From: Maricaulis sp048270265
Lineage (GTDB): Bacteria; Pseudomonadota; Alphaproteobacteria; Caulobacterales; Maricaulaceae
Direction of reading: 5' to 3'
Assembly: GCF_048270265.1 (NCBI RefSeq)
Contig: NZ_JBLWTD010000006.1
Coordinates: 1 to 64,000, forward strand
DNA length: 64,000 nt
The notes beneath the pieces were generated by a model. The model was not told the DNA's origin. It was given only the letters and a program-made list of their open reading frames with translations, and ran no database searches. The translations under genes and the position numbers were made by a program. Of this stretch, positions 42,869-51,755 are shown piece after piece. The stretch's first letter is position 1, and the number at the start of each line of letters is the position of its first letter.

Positions 42869-44068
42869 ATGCCGGAACATGCGCCATCCCTTCGTCATCA
42901 CACCCTGGACGCGTTGCGCGGTTTTGCCGTGCTGGCCATGCTCGCCGTCAATGTCCAGCTCTTCGCCATGGTCTGGATTGCGGCTGATATTCCCGGCCTG
43001 CAGACCGACTTCTCCGGCTGGGGCAATCGAGCGGTCTGGCTGGTCACCCAGAGCCTGATCTCGCAATCGGGCACGACGCTGTTCATCACCCTGTTCGGCG
43101 CCGCCCTGGTCCTGAGCGCTCAGGCGGCACGGCAGAACCCGGTGCGGCAATGGCCGCGCCTGAGCTGGTTGCTCTTGCTGGGCCTGCTGCACGCCTATCT
43201 GTTCTGGTATGGCGACATGCTGGTCCCGCTCGCCCTGGTGGCGATGATCGTCGTGGCCGCCAATGGCATGACACTGCGCGGCCTGTGGGGGCTCGGACTG
43301 GGGCTGATCGGCTTTACCGGCTTGATGCTTCTGGCGGGCAGTGCGATCGGCGGACTGATCGGTTCGCGGATCACGGCGGCCGAGGCGATGGGGTTCAATC
43401 CCGATGCCATAGCCGGAATCGAGGCGCTCTACCGCACCGGGTTTCTCGCCCGGCTCGGCTACAATATGAGCATCGCGCTGCAGTCGGAAATGATGCAGAT
43501 CGTGTTCATGAGCGGGCGCATTGCGGGGTGCATGCTGTTGGGGATGGCCGGATTGCGCAGCGGCTTCCTGACCGGACAATGGCCGGTCCGGCACTACGCC
43601 TGGATCGCGGCTGTCGCGCTGGCGCTCGGCGTCCTGTTGTGCCTTGCCGGTGCCTGGAACGCCCTGGCCTCGGACTTCTCGCCCGCAGGCGTGCTGCAGA
43701 ACCGGGTGGCGCAATATTTCGGCAGCCTGATCCTGGCGCTGGGCTATGCGGCGGCTTTCATGCTGGCGGCGAAACTGGATATCGCGGGCGCCGCGCGTGC
43801 GGCGCTGGCGGCGGTCGGTCGGATGCCGATCAGCAACTACCTCTTTCAGACCCTGGTGATGACATGGCTGTTCACCGGTTTTCCCGGACTGGGCCAGTTT
43901 GGTCAGATCGACAGGCTGGGCCAGGCGCTCATCGTGCTGTCGGTCTGGGTGGCCCAGGTGTTTGGTTCGATCTTCTGGCTGCAGCGCTACCGCTATGGTC
44001 CGGTGGAATGGCTGTGGCGCTCGCTCGCGGTCGGCCGGGCGCAGGCCTGGCGGCTCCAGCGCCCCTGA
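42869..44068 (+). CDS. DUF418-type membrane protein
   Basis: 399 residues from ATG 42869 after GGGGAGC. The start TLDALRGFAVLAMLAVNVQLF and the later MPISNYLFQTLVMTWLF match the DUF418 family (acyltransferase-3-related, 8-10 helices). Some relatives are involved in transport or cell-surface modification. Function unknown. Confidence 0.85.
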   Translation: MPEHAPSLRHHTLDALRGFAVLAMLAVNVQLFAMVWIAADIPGLQTDFSGWGNRAVWLVTQSLISQSGTTLFITLFGAALVLSAQAARQNPVRQWPRLSWLLLLGLLHAYLFWYGDMLVPLALVAMIVVAANGMTLRGLWGLGLGLIGFTGLMLLAGSAIGGLIGSRITAAEAMGFNPDAIAGIEALYRTGFLARLGYNMSIALQSEMMQIVFMSGRIAGCMLLGMAGLRSGFLTGQWPVRHYAWIAAVALALGVLLCLAGAWNALASDFSPAGVLQNRVAQYFGSLILALGYAAAFMLAAKLDIAGAARAALAAVGRMPISNYLFQTLVMTWLFTGFPGLGQFGQIDRLGQALIVLSVWVAQVFGSIFWLQRYRYGPVEWLWRSLAVGRAQAWRLQRP

Positions 44069-44075
44069 ACGGCCC

Positions 44076-44720
44076 TCATTCCGCGTCCGGCTGGTTTTCC
44101 GGCATGGCGCGCTGGAATTCCGGCAGTGCCAGACAGGCCGCCTCGGCCGCCATCAGGGTCGGGAACTGGGCCAGATCGACCTCCCAGCGGCGGGCATTGA
44201 CCAGTTGCGGCAGCAGATAGATCTCAGCCATGCCCGGCTTGTCGCCATGCAGAAAATCCGTCTTGCGCGGGACATCGGCCACCAGGGTCTCCAGCGCGGC
44301 CAGCCCGGACTGGGTCCAGCGGTGAGCCCAGGCTTTCATGCCGTCGGGGCCCTGGCCGAGATCGCCGGCGACGGCTTTCAAGACGCGCAAATTCTGCAGC
44401 GGATGCGTGTCGCAGCCAATCACTGCAGCCCAGGCGCGGACGCGGCAGCGCTCGATCGGGTCGGCCGGCAGCAGGGCCGGTTGCGGCCAGGTTTCCTCGA
44501 TCCATTCGAGGATGGCGGGCGACTGGATCAAGCGGGCCTCGCCATATTCGAGCACCGGGACCAGGCCCTGGGGCTGCATGGCGCGCCAGGCCTCGCTCGA
44601 TTGCTCACCGGCTTTCAGATTGATCGCGACCTGGTCGTATTCGACGCCCTTGAGATTGAGGGCGATGCGGAGCCGGTAGGCGGCGCCGGAGCGCCAATAG
44701 CCATAGAGCACAGGTTTCAT
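44076..44720 (-). CDS. maiA: Maleylacetoacetate isomerase (GST zeta class)
   Basis: 214 residues. The zeta-class start LYGYWRSGAAYRLRIALNLKG with the catalytic SxxxYR motif, and MQPQGLVPVLE and QSPAILEWIEE, are typical. It isomerises maleylacetoacetate (or maleylpyruvate) using glutathione in aromatic catabolism. Lies 23 bases downstream of the hydrolase gene, so the two are an operon. Confidence 0.9.
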   Translation of the reverse strand: MKPVLYGYWRSGAAYRLRIALNLKGVEYDQVAINLKAGEQSSEAWRAMQPQGLVPVLEYGEARLIQSPAILEWIEETWPQPALLPADPIERCRVRAWAAVIGCDTHPLQNLRVLKAVAGDLGQGPDGMKAWAHRWTQSGLAALETLVADVPRKTDFLHGDKPGMAEIYLLPQLVNARRWEVDLAQFPTLMAAEAACLALPEFQRAMPENQPDAE

Positions 44721-44743
44721 CGCAGTCTCCCTCGGGCAGGCAA

Positions 44744-45379
44744 TCAGGTGATGGTGAATTCGAGCGCCGGCAGGCCTTCGATTTCGGCGGTCACGCGATC
44801 ATCGCGCTGCAGCGGCCCGACGCCGGCCGGCGTGCCGGTGAAGACAAGGTCGCCCGGCTTCAGCGTGAAATAGCGCGAGAGCTCCGACAGGACCCGCCGC
44901 GGGGGCAGCAACATGTCTGACAGATCGCCCGACTGGCGGCGCACGCCATTCACCTTCAGCGAAATGGCGCCGCGCTCGGGCACAGGACCGAAGCGCAACA
45001 GGCCGACGGGTGCCGAATTCTCGAACGCCTTGCCGATTTCCCAGGGGGCTCCTTTGGCTTTCATTGCGCCCTGCAGGTCGCGCCGGGTCAGGTCGACACC
45101 GACACCGCAGCCAAGGATAGCGCCGCCATCGCCCAGTGCGAGCACGAGTTCGACCTCGTGATGCAGATCCGCCGTTGCAGGCGGGTAGGGGATGGTGCGG
45201 GCCGTGCTGATGGCATCGGCCGGTTTCATGAAGAAGATGGCGTCGGTCTCGGCGCCCATCTCCTTGGCATGTTCGGCATAATTTCGTCCGATGCAGAAGA
45301 TGCGGCGGACGGGAAAGCGCCGCGCATCGTCCTCGATGGGCAGGCTTGGCAGGGCGGGAGTCGGGATAATGTCGGTCAT
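44744..45379 (-). CDS. Fumarylacetoacetate hydrolase-family protein
   Basis: 211 residues from ATG 45379. FAH-domain landmarks RIFCIGRNYAEHAKEMG, FFMKPADAI, HHEVELVLALG (metal-binding Glu pair) and DLVFTGTPAGVGPL are present. The short length fits fumarylpyruvate/acylpyruvate hydrolases rather than full-length FAH. With maiA it would complete gentisate- or homogentisate-type ring-cleavage product breakdown. The frame continues upstream through marR antisense, which is not coding. Confidence 0.9.
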   Translation of the reverse strand: MTDIIPTPALPSLPIEDDARRFPVRRIFCIGRNYAEHAKEMGAETDAIFFMKPADAISTARTIPYPPATADLHHEVELVLALGDGGAILGCGVGVDLTRRDLQGAMKAKGAPWEIGKAFENSAPVGLLRFGPVPERGAISLKVNGVRRQSGDLSDMLLPPRRVLSELSRYFTLKPGDLVFTGTPAGVGPLQRDDRVTAEIEGLPALEFTIT

Positions 45380-45428
45380 GGCAACGGGATAGCGCGTCGG
45401 GCGGGGTGACGTCGAGCGACATTTGGCT

Positions 45429-45452
45429 TGCCGCTGCAACGCGTTTGCGGCA
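45429..45452. promoter_or_regulatory. Palindromic element upstream of marR
   Basis: TGCCGC (45429-45434) and GCGGCA (45447-45452) flank the 8-bp palindrome AACGCGTT (45438-45445). It ends 12 bases before the marR start and lies between divergent genes, a usual place for a MarR operator. The arms are not evenly spaced. Confidence 0.4.
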
Positions 45453-45463
45453 CCAGACCGGAT

Positions 45464-45943
45464 ATGGATGACAGCCCGACCCAGGACGAGACCGGCACCG
45501 CCCCCCTGCGGCTGGGCGACTATCTGCCCTACCGGCTGGCGATCGCGTCCAACCAGGTCAGTTCGATGGTCGCGCAGGCCTATCAGAGCCGGTTCGGGAT
45601 CACGATCTGGGAATGGCGCGTCATCGCGATTCTCGGCGAGGGGCGCCCGCTCACCGCCCAGGCCCTGTGCGATGTCACGGCGATGGACAAGGTCTCGGTC
45701 AGCCGCGCGGTGCGTGCCCTGGCTGATCGCGGTCTGATCAGCCGCTCGCACAATGCCGCCGACCGGCGTTCGCGTCTGCTGTCCCTGACGGCCAGTGGCC
45801 GGGCGATCTATGCCGAGATTGCGCCGGTGGCGCTGGAGGCCGAACGCGATCTGCTTACGGGCCTCTCGTCTGACGAGGTGGCCCGGCTTACCGGCCTGCT
45901 CGACAGGCTGCGCGACCGGGCGCGCGAGCTCAAGGGGCCGTAG
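45464..45943 (+). CDS. MarR-family transcriptional regulator
   Basis: 159 residues from ATG 45464. Winged helix with TAQALCDVTAMDKVSVSRAVRALADRG recognition region (cut here) and the wing RRSRLLSLTASG. Divergent from the hydrolase-maiA operon, 84 bases away, so it probably controls it in response to an aromatic ligand. Its 3' end overlaps the PqiA-like gene by 14 bases on the opposite strand. Confidence 0.9.
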   Translation: MDDSPTQDETGTAPLRLGDYLPYRLAIASNQVSSMVAQAYQSRFGITIWEWRVIAILGEGRPLTAQALCDVTAMDKVSVSRAVRALADRGLISRSHNAADRRSRLLSLTASGRAIYAEIAPVALEAERDLLTGLSSDEVARLTGLLDRLRDRARELKGP

Positions 45944-46535
45944 CCCGCCCAACCTCACGCCGGGCACCGAGCTGGCTGACGATGCGGCCGGAGGCGAGCA
46001 TCGCCAACACGGTGGCCGCCGCGAACAGATAGACGCCGGGCAGGGTGGAGGCTGCGAAGACAAGATTGTCGCGCACGCCGAAAATCACCAGGGCCAGCAC
46101 CAGTACATCCGCCATCGACCATTTGCCCAGCCGCTCGAGCCAGCGCAGATCGCCGCCGCCGGCGTCCGGCCTACGGGAAAATTGCAGACGCCACATCCAG
46201 ATCAGTTTGAAGCCCGGAAATATGACCGAGAAGCCCAGCACGATGCCGGCGAGCAGGAACTCGCTGTCCTGCAGCAGGGCCCATCCGAAGCCGAGAATCG
46301 AATGCTCTCCGCTCCACAGACCGAACTGGGTTGTGCGCAGCGCCGGTAGCAGCAAGCCCAGTGGCAGCAGGCAGGTCGCGAGCACGAGCAAGGCGGTCGT
46401 CGCCTGTCCGGCTCCCTGATCGGCCAGTGCGCGCCGCGCCATGTCCCCGTCCGCTTTCCCCATCCAGACGTCATGCAATCCAAAACGGGCAAAACAACGG
46501 CAGGCCAGAAGGCCGTCGCGGGCGGTCCACCGCAT
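45930..46535 (-). CDS. PqiA-like inner-membrane protein
   Basis: 201 residues, four hydrophobic helices. The segment LERLGKWSMADVLVLALVIF matches the conserved PqiA domain. Many PqiA proteins are two-domain with zinc-binding cysteines; this copy has only one domain and lacks the N-terminal CxxC pair. PqiA works with MCE proteins in envelope lipid homeostasis, and a Mla-type operon lies 6 kb away, though no pqiB adjoins. Confidence 0.8.
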   Translation of the reverse strand: MRWTARDGLLACRCFARFGLHDVWMGKADGDMARRALADQGAGQATTALLVLATCLLPLGLLLPALRTTQFGLWSGEHSILGFGWALLQDSEFLLAGIVLGFSVIFPGFKLIWMWRLQFSRRPDAGGGDLRWLERLGKWSMADVLVLALVIFGVRDNLVFAASTLPGVYLFAAATVLAMLASGRIVSQLGARREVGRATAP

Positions 46536-46646
46536 CGGGTCATAACGTATTACCCGGAATAAGGGTGTGGTTAAGGGCGCGAAACTACACGGATTGCCGA
46601 CACGTGTTCCCCCCGGGTGTCATTGTGAAAGGACAGGATTCCCCCC

Positions 46647-47156
46647 ATGCAAAAATTCTTACTGACAGTCATCGCCGGTGCGCTCCTGACAGCGCCGGTT
46701 GCGGCTGAAACCACCCAACGCGACCTTGAGGTCATCGGTCGCGCCCTGGGTTTTGTCGAAGGCGCCAGTGGTACAACCCGCGTTGTTGCCATCGTCTACG
46801 ATGCCGGCAGCGAAGCTGAAGCCCAGGCCCTTGCCACGACGATGGGCAGTGGCCTTTCGGCTGGCCGCGTGACGCTGACTCCCCGGCTGGTTGCCGCGTC
46901 GGACACGAGCGGTCTTGCCGGTGCCGATGCTGCGGTTCTGCTCGGCTCTGCCGCTGGCGATGCCGGCGTCTTCGCCGCGACCAGCGCCAATGGTGTGATG
47001 AGCGCTTCCACCGATATGAGCTGTGTCGAGTCCGGCAAATGCGTGATGGGCGTCCAGAGCGCGCCGTCCGTACGGATCGTCGTCAATAGCGGCGCGGCTT
47101 CGGCCTCATCGGTCTCCTTCGCGGCGGCTTTCGCAATGATGGTTGAAGAAATCTAG
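46647..47156 (+). CDS. YfiR-like periplasmic protein
   Basis: 169 residues. Signal peptide MQKFLLTVIAGALLTAPVAA. The mature region alternates strands and helices (RVVAIVYDAGSEAEAQALAT, ADAAVLLGSA, VMSASTDMSCVESGKCVMG, VRIVVNSGAASASSVSF) in a pattern like YfiR/DUF4154 proteins, including a late Cys pair. It lies 30 bases before the TonB receptor gene. A periplasmic sensor or binding role is inferred. Confidence 0.65.
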   Translation: MQKFLLTVIAGALLTAPVAAETTQRDLEVIGRALGFVEGASGTTRVVAIVYDAGSEAEAQALATTMGSGLSAGRVTLTPRLVAASDTSGLAGADAAVLLGSAAGDAGVFAATSANGVMSASTDMSCVESGKCVMGVQSAPSVRIVVNSGAASASSVSFAAAFAMMVEEI

Positions 47157-47186
47157 GTGGGCCGGAGCCCCCAACGAGGACATATT

Positions 47187-49208
47187 ATGAAAACGACGAC
47201 ATTCCTGACGACAATCTCCGCAATTGCGCTCTCGGCCGCTTTCAGCGCCGGCGTGTCTGCCCAGGAGCTTGATTACACCTCGATGAGCGAGATGTTCGGT
47301 GAAGCCGTGACGGCCGGTGCCACTGGCGCTCCGCAACGCGCTTCCGATGTGCCTGCAACGATGATCATCATCACCCAGGACGAAATCGCCCGTTTCCCGG
47401 AATACGACATTCCCGGCATCCTGCGCCATTATGGCGGCGTTGACGTCACTCGCTACGCCTATGGTGATGGCCAGGTCTCTGTCCGTGGTGCCGCGACCGG
47501 CTACACGCCGCGCCTACTGGTGCTGGTCAATGGCCGCGAAGTCTATCTCGACAGCTATGGCTATACTGCCTGGTCGACCCTTCCGGTCCAGCTCGACGAG
47601 ATTCAGCAGATCGAAGTCGTAAAGGGCCCGCAATCGGCGCTCTATGGCTTCAACGCGGTCGCCGGCGTGGTCAATATCATCACCCGCAATCCGAACCATG
47701 GTGACTACACCCGGCTGCGCGTCGATGCCGGCACGGATGAGTATCAAGGCATTTCCTTCACCGCCGCGCGCCAGCTCGGTGACAACATCGCCATCCGCGC
47801 CAGCTATGGTGCGTCCGAAGCCAATGAATTCGCGCCCTTTGCCGATCACACCACCGCCATCCGGCTCGCTGGGGAAGATCCGGACTTCAGCCGCGAAACC
47901 GGTGCCTTTGAAGGCCGTTTCCGTTTCACCGACAAGATCAACCTGACGCTCGAAACAAGCTTCTCGAATGTGCAGGCGTCCGAAGGCGACAGCATCTACT
48001 ATGCTGAAAATACCGGTTACACGCTCGTCTCCTACAAGGGCGATCTGGAAGCCGATACCGAATGGGGCTTCCTGACCCTGTCTGCCTACCGCAATGAGAC
48101 GGAAATCGAGTATGCGTTCGGGGCACTGACGGCGAGCCTGAATACGGTGCGCCTGCAGGACCTCTTCCGGATCGGCAGCCATGATACCGTGCGGCTTTCG
48201 GTCGAGTTCCGTGAGGGCGAAACCGGATCGTTCCCGGACCCGACCAATGGCGATTTCGGTTATGAGACCACGGCCGTTTCGGCGATGTGGAACCACAAGT
48301 TCAGCAATGCGCTCGAGCTGACCCTGGCCGGTCGCTATGACAGTGTCGACTGGAGCCGTGACGGAGAACCGAACCCGGCGCTCTACTCCTTCAGCCAGGC
48401 TGATTATGACGTCTCCATCGAAGAGCCGAGCTATAACGCGGCTCTGGTCTGGCGACCGGAATTCGGCGGTGCGGTTCGCCTGTCGGCGGCTCGCGGCGTC
48501 CAGGCGCCGACGATGTTCGATATCGGCTTCACCATGCCGGTCAATCTGCCGGGCCTCACCGTTGTGGCGTCGGGCAATCCGGATATCGAGCCTTCGATCG
48601 TGACCAATTACGAGATCGCCTACGACCGGTCGCTGACCTCGACGGTCACCTTCCGCGGGGCGATTTTCCTGCAGGAAACCGAAGGCGTGAAGAGCCAGCT
48701 TGGCATTGCGCCGGATGTGTTTCCGCCGTCCGTGCCGGTTCCGACCTTCCTGTTCAACAATCGCGGCGATACCCGCGTCTCGGGCGTTGAGCTGACCTTC
48801 GCCGGGCGTCCGGACAATGGCTGGTCGTGGGATGCCAATTACACCTACAAGCAGGTTGAGGACGATATGTCCCTCTTCCCGTTCTACACGCCGCTGAACT
48901 TTGAGGAGGCGACACCGTCCCACATTGCGAACGGACATCTGGGATGGACCGATGGCCGCTTCACTATCGACGGATACGCGAATTATGTGTCGGCGATCAA
49001 CATGCCGATGCAACCGGTCTTCGGCACCCTCACGCTCGTGCCGATCGACGCGTATATCGCCCTGTCGATGCGCGGTGCCTACCAGATCAACGATCACTTC
49101 ACGGTCGCTGTGAACGCCCAGAATGCGAATTTCGGCGATGGAGAGGTCACCAATTCGACCAATCAGACCGAGTCGCGCGTCTGGGTCTCCATCAGTGCAG
49201 GCTTCTAG
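47187..49208 (+). CDS. TonB-dependent outer-membrane receptor
   Basis: 673 residues from ATG 47187 after GAGGA. Signal peptide ends at SAQ. The plug (about 35-160) has BtuB-like DEIARFPEYDIPGILRHYGG, VSVRGAATGY and VKGPQSALYGFNAVAGVVNI; the remainder is a beta-barrel ending in WVSISAGF (terminal Phe). It imports or senses a substrate that is not known. A hairpin follows the stop. Confidence 0.93.
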   Translation: MKTTTFLTTISAIALSAAFSAGVSAQELDYTSMSEMFGEAVTAGATGAPQRASDVPATMIIITQDEIARFPEYDIPGILRHYGGVDVTRYAYGDGQVSVRGAATGYTPRLLVLVNGREVYLDSYGYTAWSTLPVQLDEIQQIEVVKGPQSALYGFNAVAGVVNIITRNPNHGDYTRLRVDAGTDEYQGISFTAARQLGDNIAIRASYGASEANEFAPFADHTTAIRLAGEDPDFSRETGAFEGRFRFTDKINLTLETSFSNVQASEGDSIYYAENTGYTLVSYKGDLEADTEWGFLTLSAYRNETEIEYAFGALTASLNTVRLQDLFRIGSHDTVRLSVEFREGETGSFPDPTNGDFGYETTAVSAMWNHKFSNALELTLAGRYDSVDWSRDGEPNPALYSFSQADYDVSIEEPSYNAALVWRPEFGGAVRLSAARGVQAPTMFDIGFTMPVNLPGLTVVASGNPDIEPSIVTNYEIAYDRSLTSTVTFRGAIFLQETEGVKSQLGIAPDVFPPSVPVPTFLFNNRGDTRVSGVELTFAGRPDNGWSWDANYTYKQVEDDMSLFPFYTPLNFEEATPSHIANGHLGWTDGRFTIDGYANYVSAINMPMQPVFGTLTLVPIDAYIALSMRGAYQINDHFTVAVNAQNANFGDGEVTNSTNQTESRVWVSISAGF

Positions 49209-49218
49209 GGAATGACCT

Positions 49219-49248
49219 GACGCCCCGGTGAAACAATGCCGGGGCGTC
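49219..49248 (+). terminator. Strong hairpin between receptor and chemoreceptor genes
   Basis: GACGCCCCGG (49219-49228) pairs perfectly with CCGGGGCGTC (49239-49248) over a 10-base loop, with one further T-A pair outside. There is no T-tract, so it may attenuate rather than stop transcription. Confidence 0.6.
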
Positions 49249-49326
49249 AACCCTGACTTAAACGGTTCGGGCAGAGAGTCGGCCCTGCCGGATTCGCATT
49301 CGCGGACTTGCTCGCAGGAGGGCTCG

Positions 49327-51027
49327 ATGGCCAAGCGTAACAAATCATTCAATCTCACGATCGCACGGTCATTCGCCGTGGCGCCAATCGCGGCCATCCT
49401 CGCGCTCGCCGCCGTTGCCGGCCTCGGGACCTGGTCGTTGATGCAGGCCTCGGCCAGCCAGGCGCGCGTCATTGCGGGCATGGAGGTCGGCGTTGACCTC
49501 AGCCGCATGCAGACGACGCTGGAAACCATCAATGCCGACGTCTTCCAGATCATCACCGCGCAGGCGGCGGGGCAGGGCATTGACGTCATGAGCGCTTTCG
49601 AGCCCGTGGCAGAGAATATCAACCAGCTTTCAGCCTCGGTCGAAACCCTGCGGCCGTTTGCCGATCAAGCCGGTCGCGGCGAAACCATCGACCGCCTGAC
49701 TGAACAATTGGCGCTCTACCGCGACGCGCTCGATTTCGTTGGCCAGATGCTGGAACTCGATTTTGTCAGCTCGGTTGCATTCCTGGCGCCATTCGATGCC
49801 GTTTTCACCGAATTGAGCGGCGATCTCACGGAACTCGCCGACACGGCTGCCAGCCTGTCGCGCGCCGATGCTGACCTGGCCGATGCAGCCGCGCGGACGG
49901 CCATCATGGTGTTTGTCGGCCTGACCGCGCTGGTTGCGGTCGGCCTGATCTCGCTGTCCGTCTTCTTCGGGACGCGGATATCCAGGTCGGTCCGCTCGAT
50001 TGCCGATGCGACGGAAACCCTGGCCAATGGCGACTACTCGCTGGATATCGCTGCGCTGGAACGCACGGACGAACTGGGTGCCGTAGTCGAGAGCCTGAAA
50101 CATTTTCGCGAGAAAGGCCTCAAGGCCGAAGAGCTCGAACAGGAACAGCGCGCAGCGACCGAGGCACAGGAACGCCGTGCGACCCAGATCAATGATCTGG
50201 CCCGCGCCTTTGACACCGAAGTCATGACCCTTTTGGGCGAGGTGACCGAAGCCTGTTCCTCGATGTCGGTTATTTCCGAACAGCTCTCCACGGCTGCCGT
50301 TGAAGGCTCCACCATGAGCGGCATGATGGCGACATCGGCCGCAGAGGCCTCAAGCAATGTCGAGTCGGTGGCGGCAGCTTCCGAGCAATTGTCCGCGTCG
50401 ATCCAGGAAGTCACGCAGCAGATCCAGAACTCCTCGAACATGGCGGCCCAGGCTGATGAGCGCTCCAAGGCGGTTCAGACCGTGGTCGACAATCTCGGCT
50501 CGGCCGCACAGCAGATCGGCAATGTCGTCCAGCTGATCAATGATATTTCGGAGCAGACCAATCTGCTCGCCCTCAATGCCACCATCGAGGCGGCGCGTGC
50601 CGGTGAGGCGGGCAAGGGGTTTGCGGTTGTCGCTTCGGAAGTGAAGTCCCTCGCGGCGCAGACGGCCCAGGCGACGGGCGATATTCGCGGCCAGATCGAG
50701 GCGATCCAGGAGGCTGCGGCCTCCTCGTCGGCTTCGATCGGTGATGTCACCCGCGCGGTTGCGGAGATCAGCCGGGCCTCTGCCGCGATCGCAGCGGCTT
50801 CGGAAGAGCAGAGCGCTTCCACGCGCGAGATCTCGGGCTCGGTCGCGCATGCTGCCACCAGTGCCCGCTCGGTTTCCGACAATGTCGGTGCCGTCTCCCG
50901 TTCTGCGATGCAGACCGGCGAGGCATCCCAGGAAGTGCTCAATTCCGTGCGTAGCGTCTCGGAACGCGCCGAGCGGCTGAACAAGACGGTCGAAACCTTC
51001 CTCAACGAGGTTCGCAAGGTCGGCTGA
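49327..51027 (+). CDS. Methyl-accepting chemotaxis-type protein
   Basis: 566 residues from ATG 49327 after AGGAGGG. Two membrane helices (about 19-39 and 196-220) bracket a mostly helical periplasmic domain; a HAMP domain follows, then a signalling domain with the canonical hairpin tip (ISEQTNLLALNATIEAARAG, GKGFAVVASEVKSLA). It controls a CheA kinase or other output. The proximity to the YfiR-like and receptor genes suggests a common stimulus. Confidence 0.92.
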   Translation: MAKRNKSFNLTIARSFAVAPIAAILALAAVAGLGTWSLMQASASQARVIAGMEVGVDLSRMQTTLETINADVFQIITAQAAGQGIDVMSAFEPVAENINQLSASVETLRPFADQAGRGETIDRLTEQLALYRDALDFVGQMLELDFVSSVAFLAPFDAVFTELSGDLTELADTAASLSRADADLADAAARTAIMVFVGLTALVAVGLISLSVFFGTRISRSVRSIADATETLANGDYSLDIAALERTDELGAVVESLKHFREKGLKAEELEQEQRAATEAQERRATQINDLARAFDTEVMTLLGEVTEACSSMSVISEQLSTAAVEGSTMSGMMATSAAEASSNVESVAAASEQLSASIQEVTQQIQNSSNMAAQADERSKAVQTVVDNLGSAAQQIGNVVQLINDISEQTNLLALNATIEAARAGEAGKGFAVVASEVKSLAAQTAQATGDIRGQIEAIQEAAASSSASIGDVTRAVAEISRASAAIAAASEEQSASTREISGSVAHAATSARSVSDNVGAVSRSAMQTGEASQEVLNSVRSVSERAERLNKTVETFLNEVRKVG

Positions 51028-51060
51028 ACCCTCCCCCCGACACCACCTTGCAGAGCGCCG

Positions 51061-51090
51061 CGCCCGGACTGTTTCAGTTCGGGCGTTGTG
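51061..51090 (+). terminator. Intrinsic terminator-like hairpin after the chemoreceptor gene
   Basis: CGCCCGGACTG (51061-51071) pairs with CAGTTCGGGCG (51075-51085), one G-T wobble, over a TTT loop, followed by TTGTG. It lies 33 bases past the stop. Confidence 0.65.
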
Positions 51091-51150
51091 CGTTCCGGCC
51101 ATGGCCAGGCCGGCCGGATTCCGTGTGCATGCGAGGAAAAAGGAGATTGG

Positions 51151-51223
<73 letters not shown>

Positions 51224-51412
51224 GCCGGGGTTGGAGGCGGCGGAACATACGCGAGAATTGGCACAAAGCAAGAGGTTGATCTCAGCGCCGGCATGGCCCG
51301 GGCGTGGCGCCGGGGGAGGCGGCAAGGCGGTGTTTACCCTGGGCGCAGAATTTGCGGGGGCATCGCGGCGCGTTAAGCGGGATGTTAAGGAGGCGCGTGC
51401 GAGCTTGCGGCG

Positions 51413-51748
51413 ATGAGATCTGCCCCTACCAACGCTGCGGCGCCCGTATTCGATGCCGCCCATCTGGCCCGCTATACCGGTGGTGATGCTGCCCTGAAGG
51501 CGGAATTGCTGGCACTGATGTGTGAACAGGCGGAGCGCTGTATCGGCCTGATCGCTGCAGCGCCGGATCGCCAGACCTGGATATCCGCCCTGCATACGCT
51601 CAAGGGCGCGGCACGCGGTGTCGGCGCGTTTGCACTGGGTGAGGCCTGCGAGGCGGCGGAGACGGCACCGGAGGCGGGCTGGCCGGCAGCGGCCGAGGCC
51701 GTGGCGCTGGCCTTTGCCGCAACACGGCGTTGCTTCGACGCCAGCTGA
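51413..51748 (+). CDS. Hpt-domain histidine phosphotransfer protein
   Basis: 111 residues. The phospho-acceptor motif ALHTLKGAARGVGA holds His61, matching HxxKGxA of Hpt domains. A stand-alone Hpt relays phosphate between a hybrid kinase and a response regulator in the cytoplasm; no cognate kinase is adjacent. The AGGAGG nearby is about 20 bases away, so the Shine-Dalgarno is weak. It is unlike the larger ChpT. Confidence 0.82.
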   Translation: MRSAPTNAAAPVFDAAHLARYTGGDAALKAELLALMCEQAERCIGLIAAAPDRQTWISALHTLKGAARGVGAFALGEACEAAETAPEAGWPAAAEAVALAFAATRRCFDAS

Positions 51749-51755
51749 TCAGCCG

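Noticed and set aside
44744..46063. Long minus-strand frame extending the hydrolase to 46063
   Set aside because: The part upstream of 45379 is antisense to marR and has no hydrolase character; the ATG at 45379 starts a family-like N-terminus.
47514..49622. 702-residue minus-strand frame opposite the TonB receptor
   Set aside because: Antisense shadow; composition follows the receptor codons and no domain is visible.
51373..51388. CtrA-like TTAA...TTAA site upstream of the Hpt gene
   Set aside because: The spacing is 8 rather than 7 bases and the flanks do not match the CtrA consensus.
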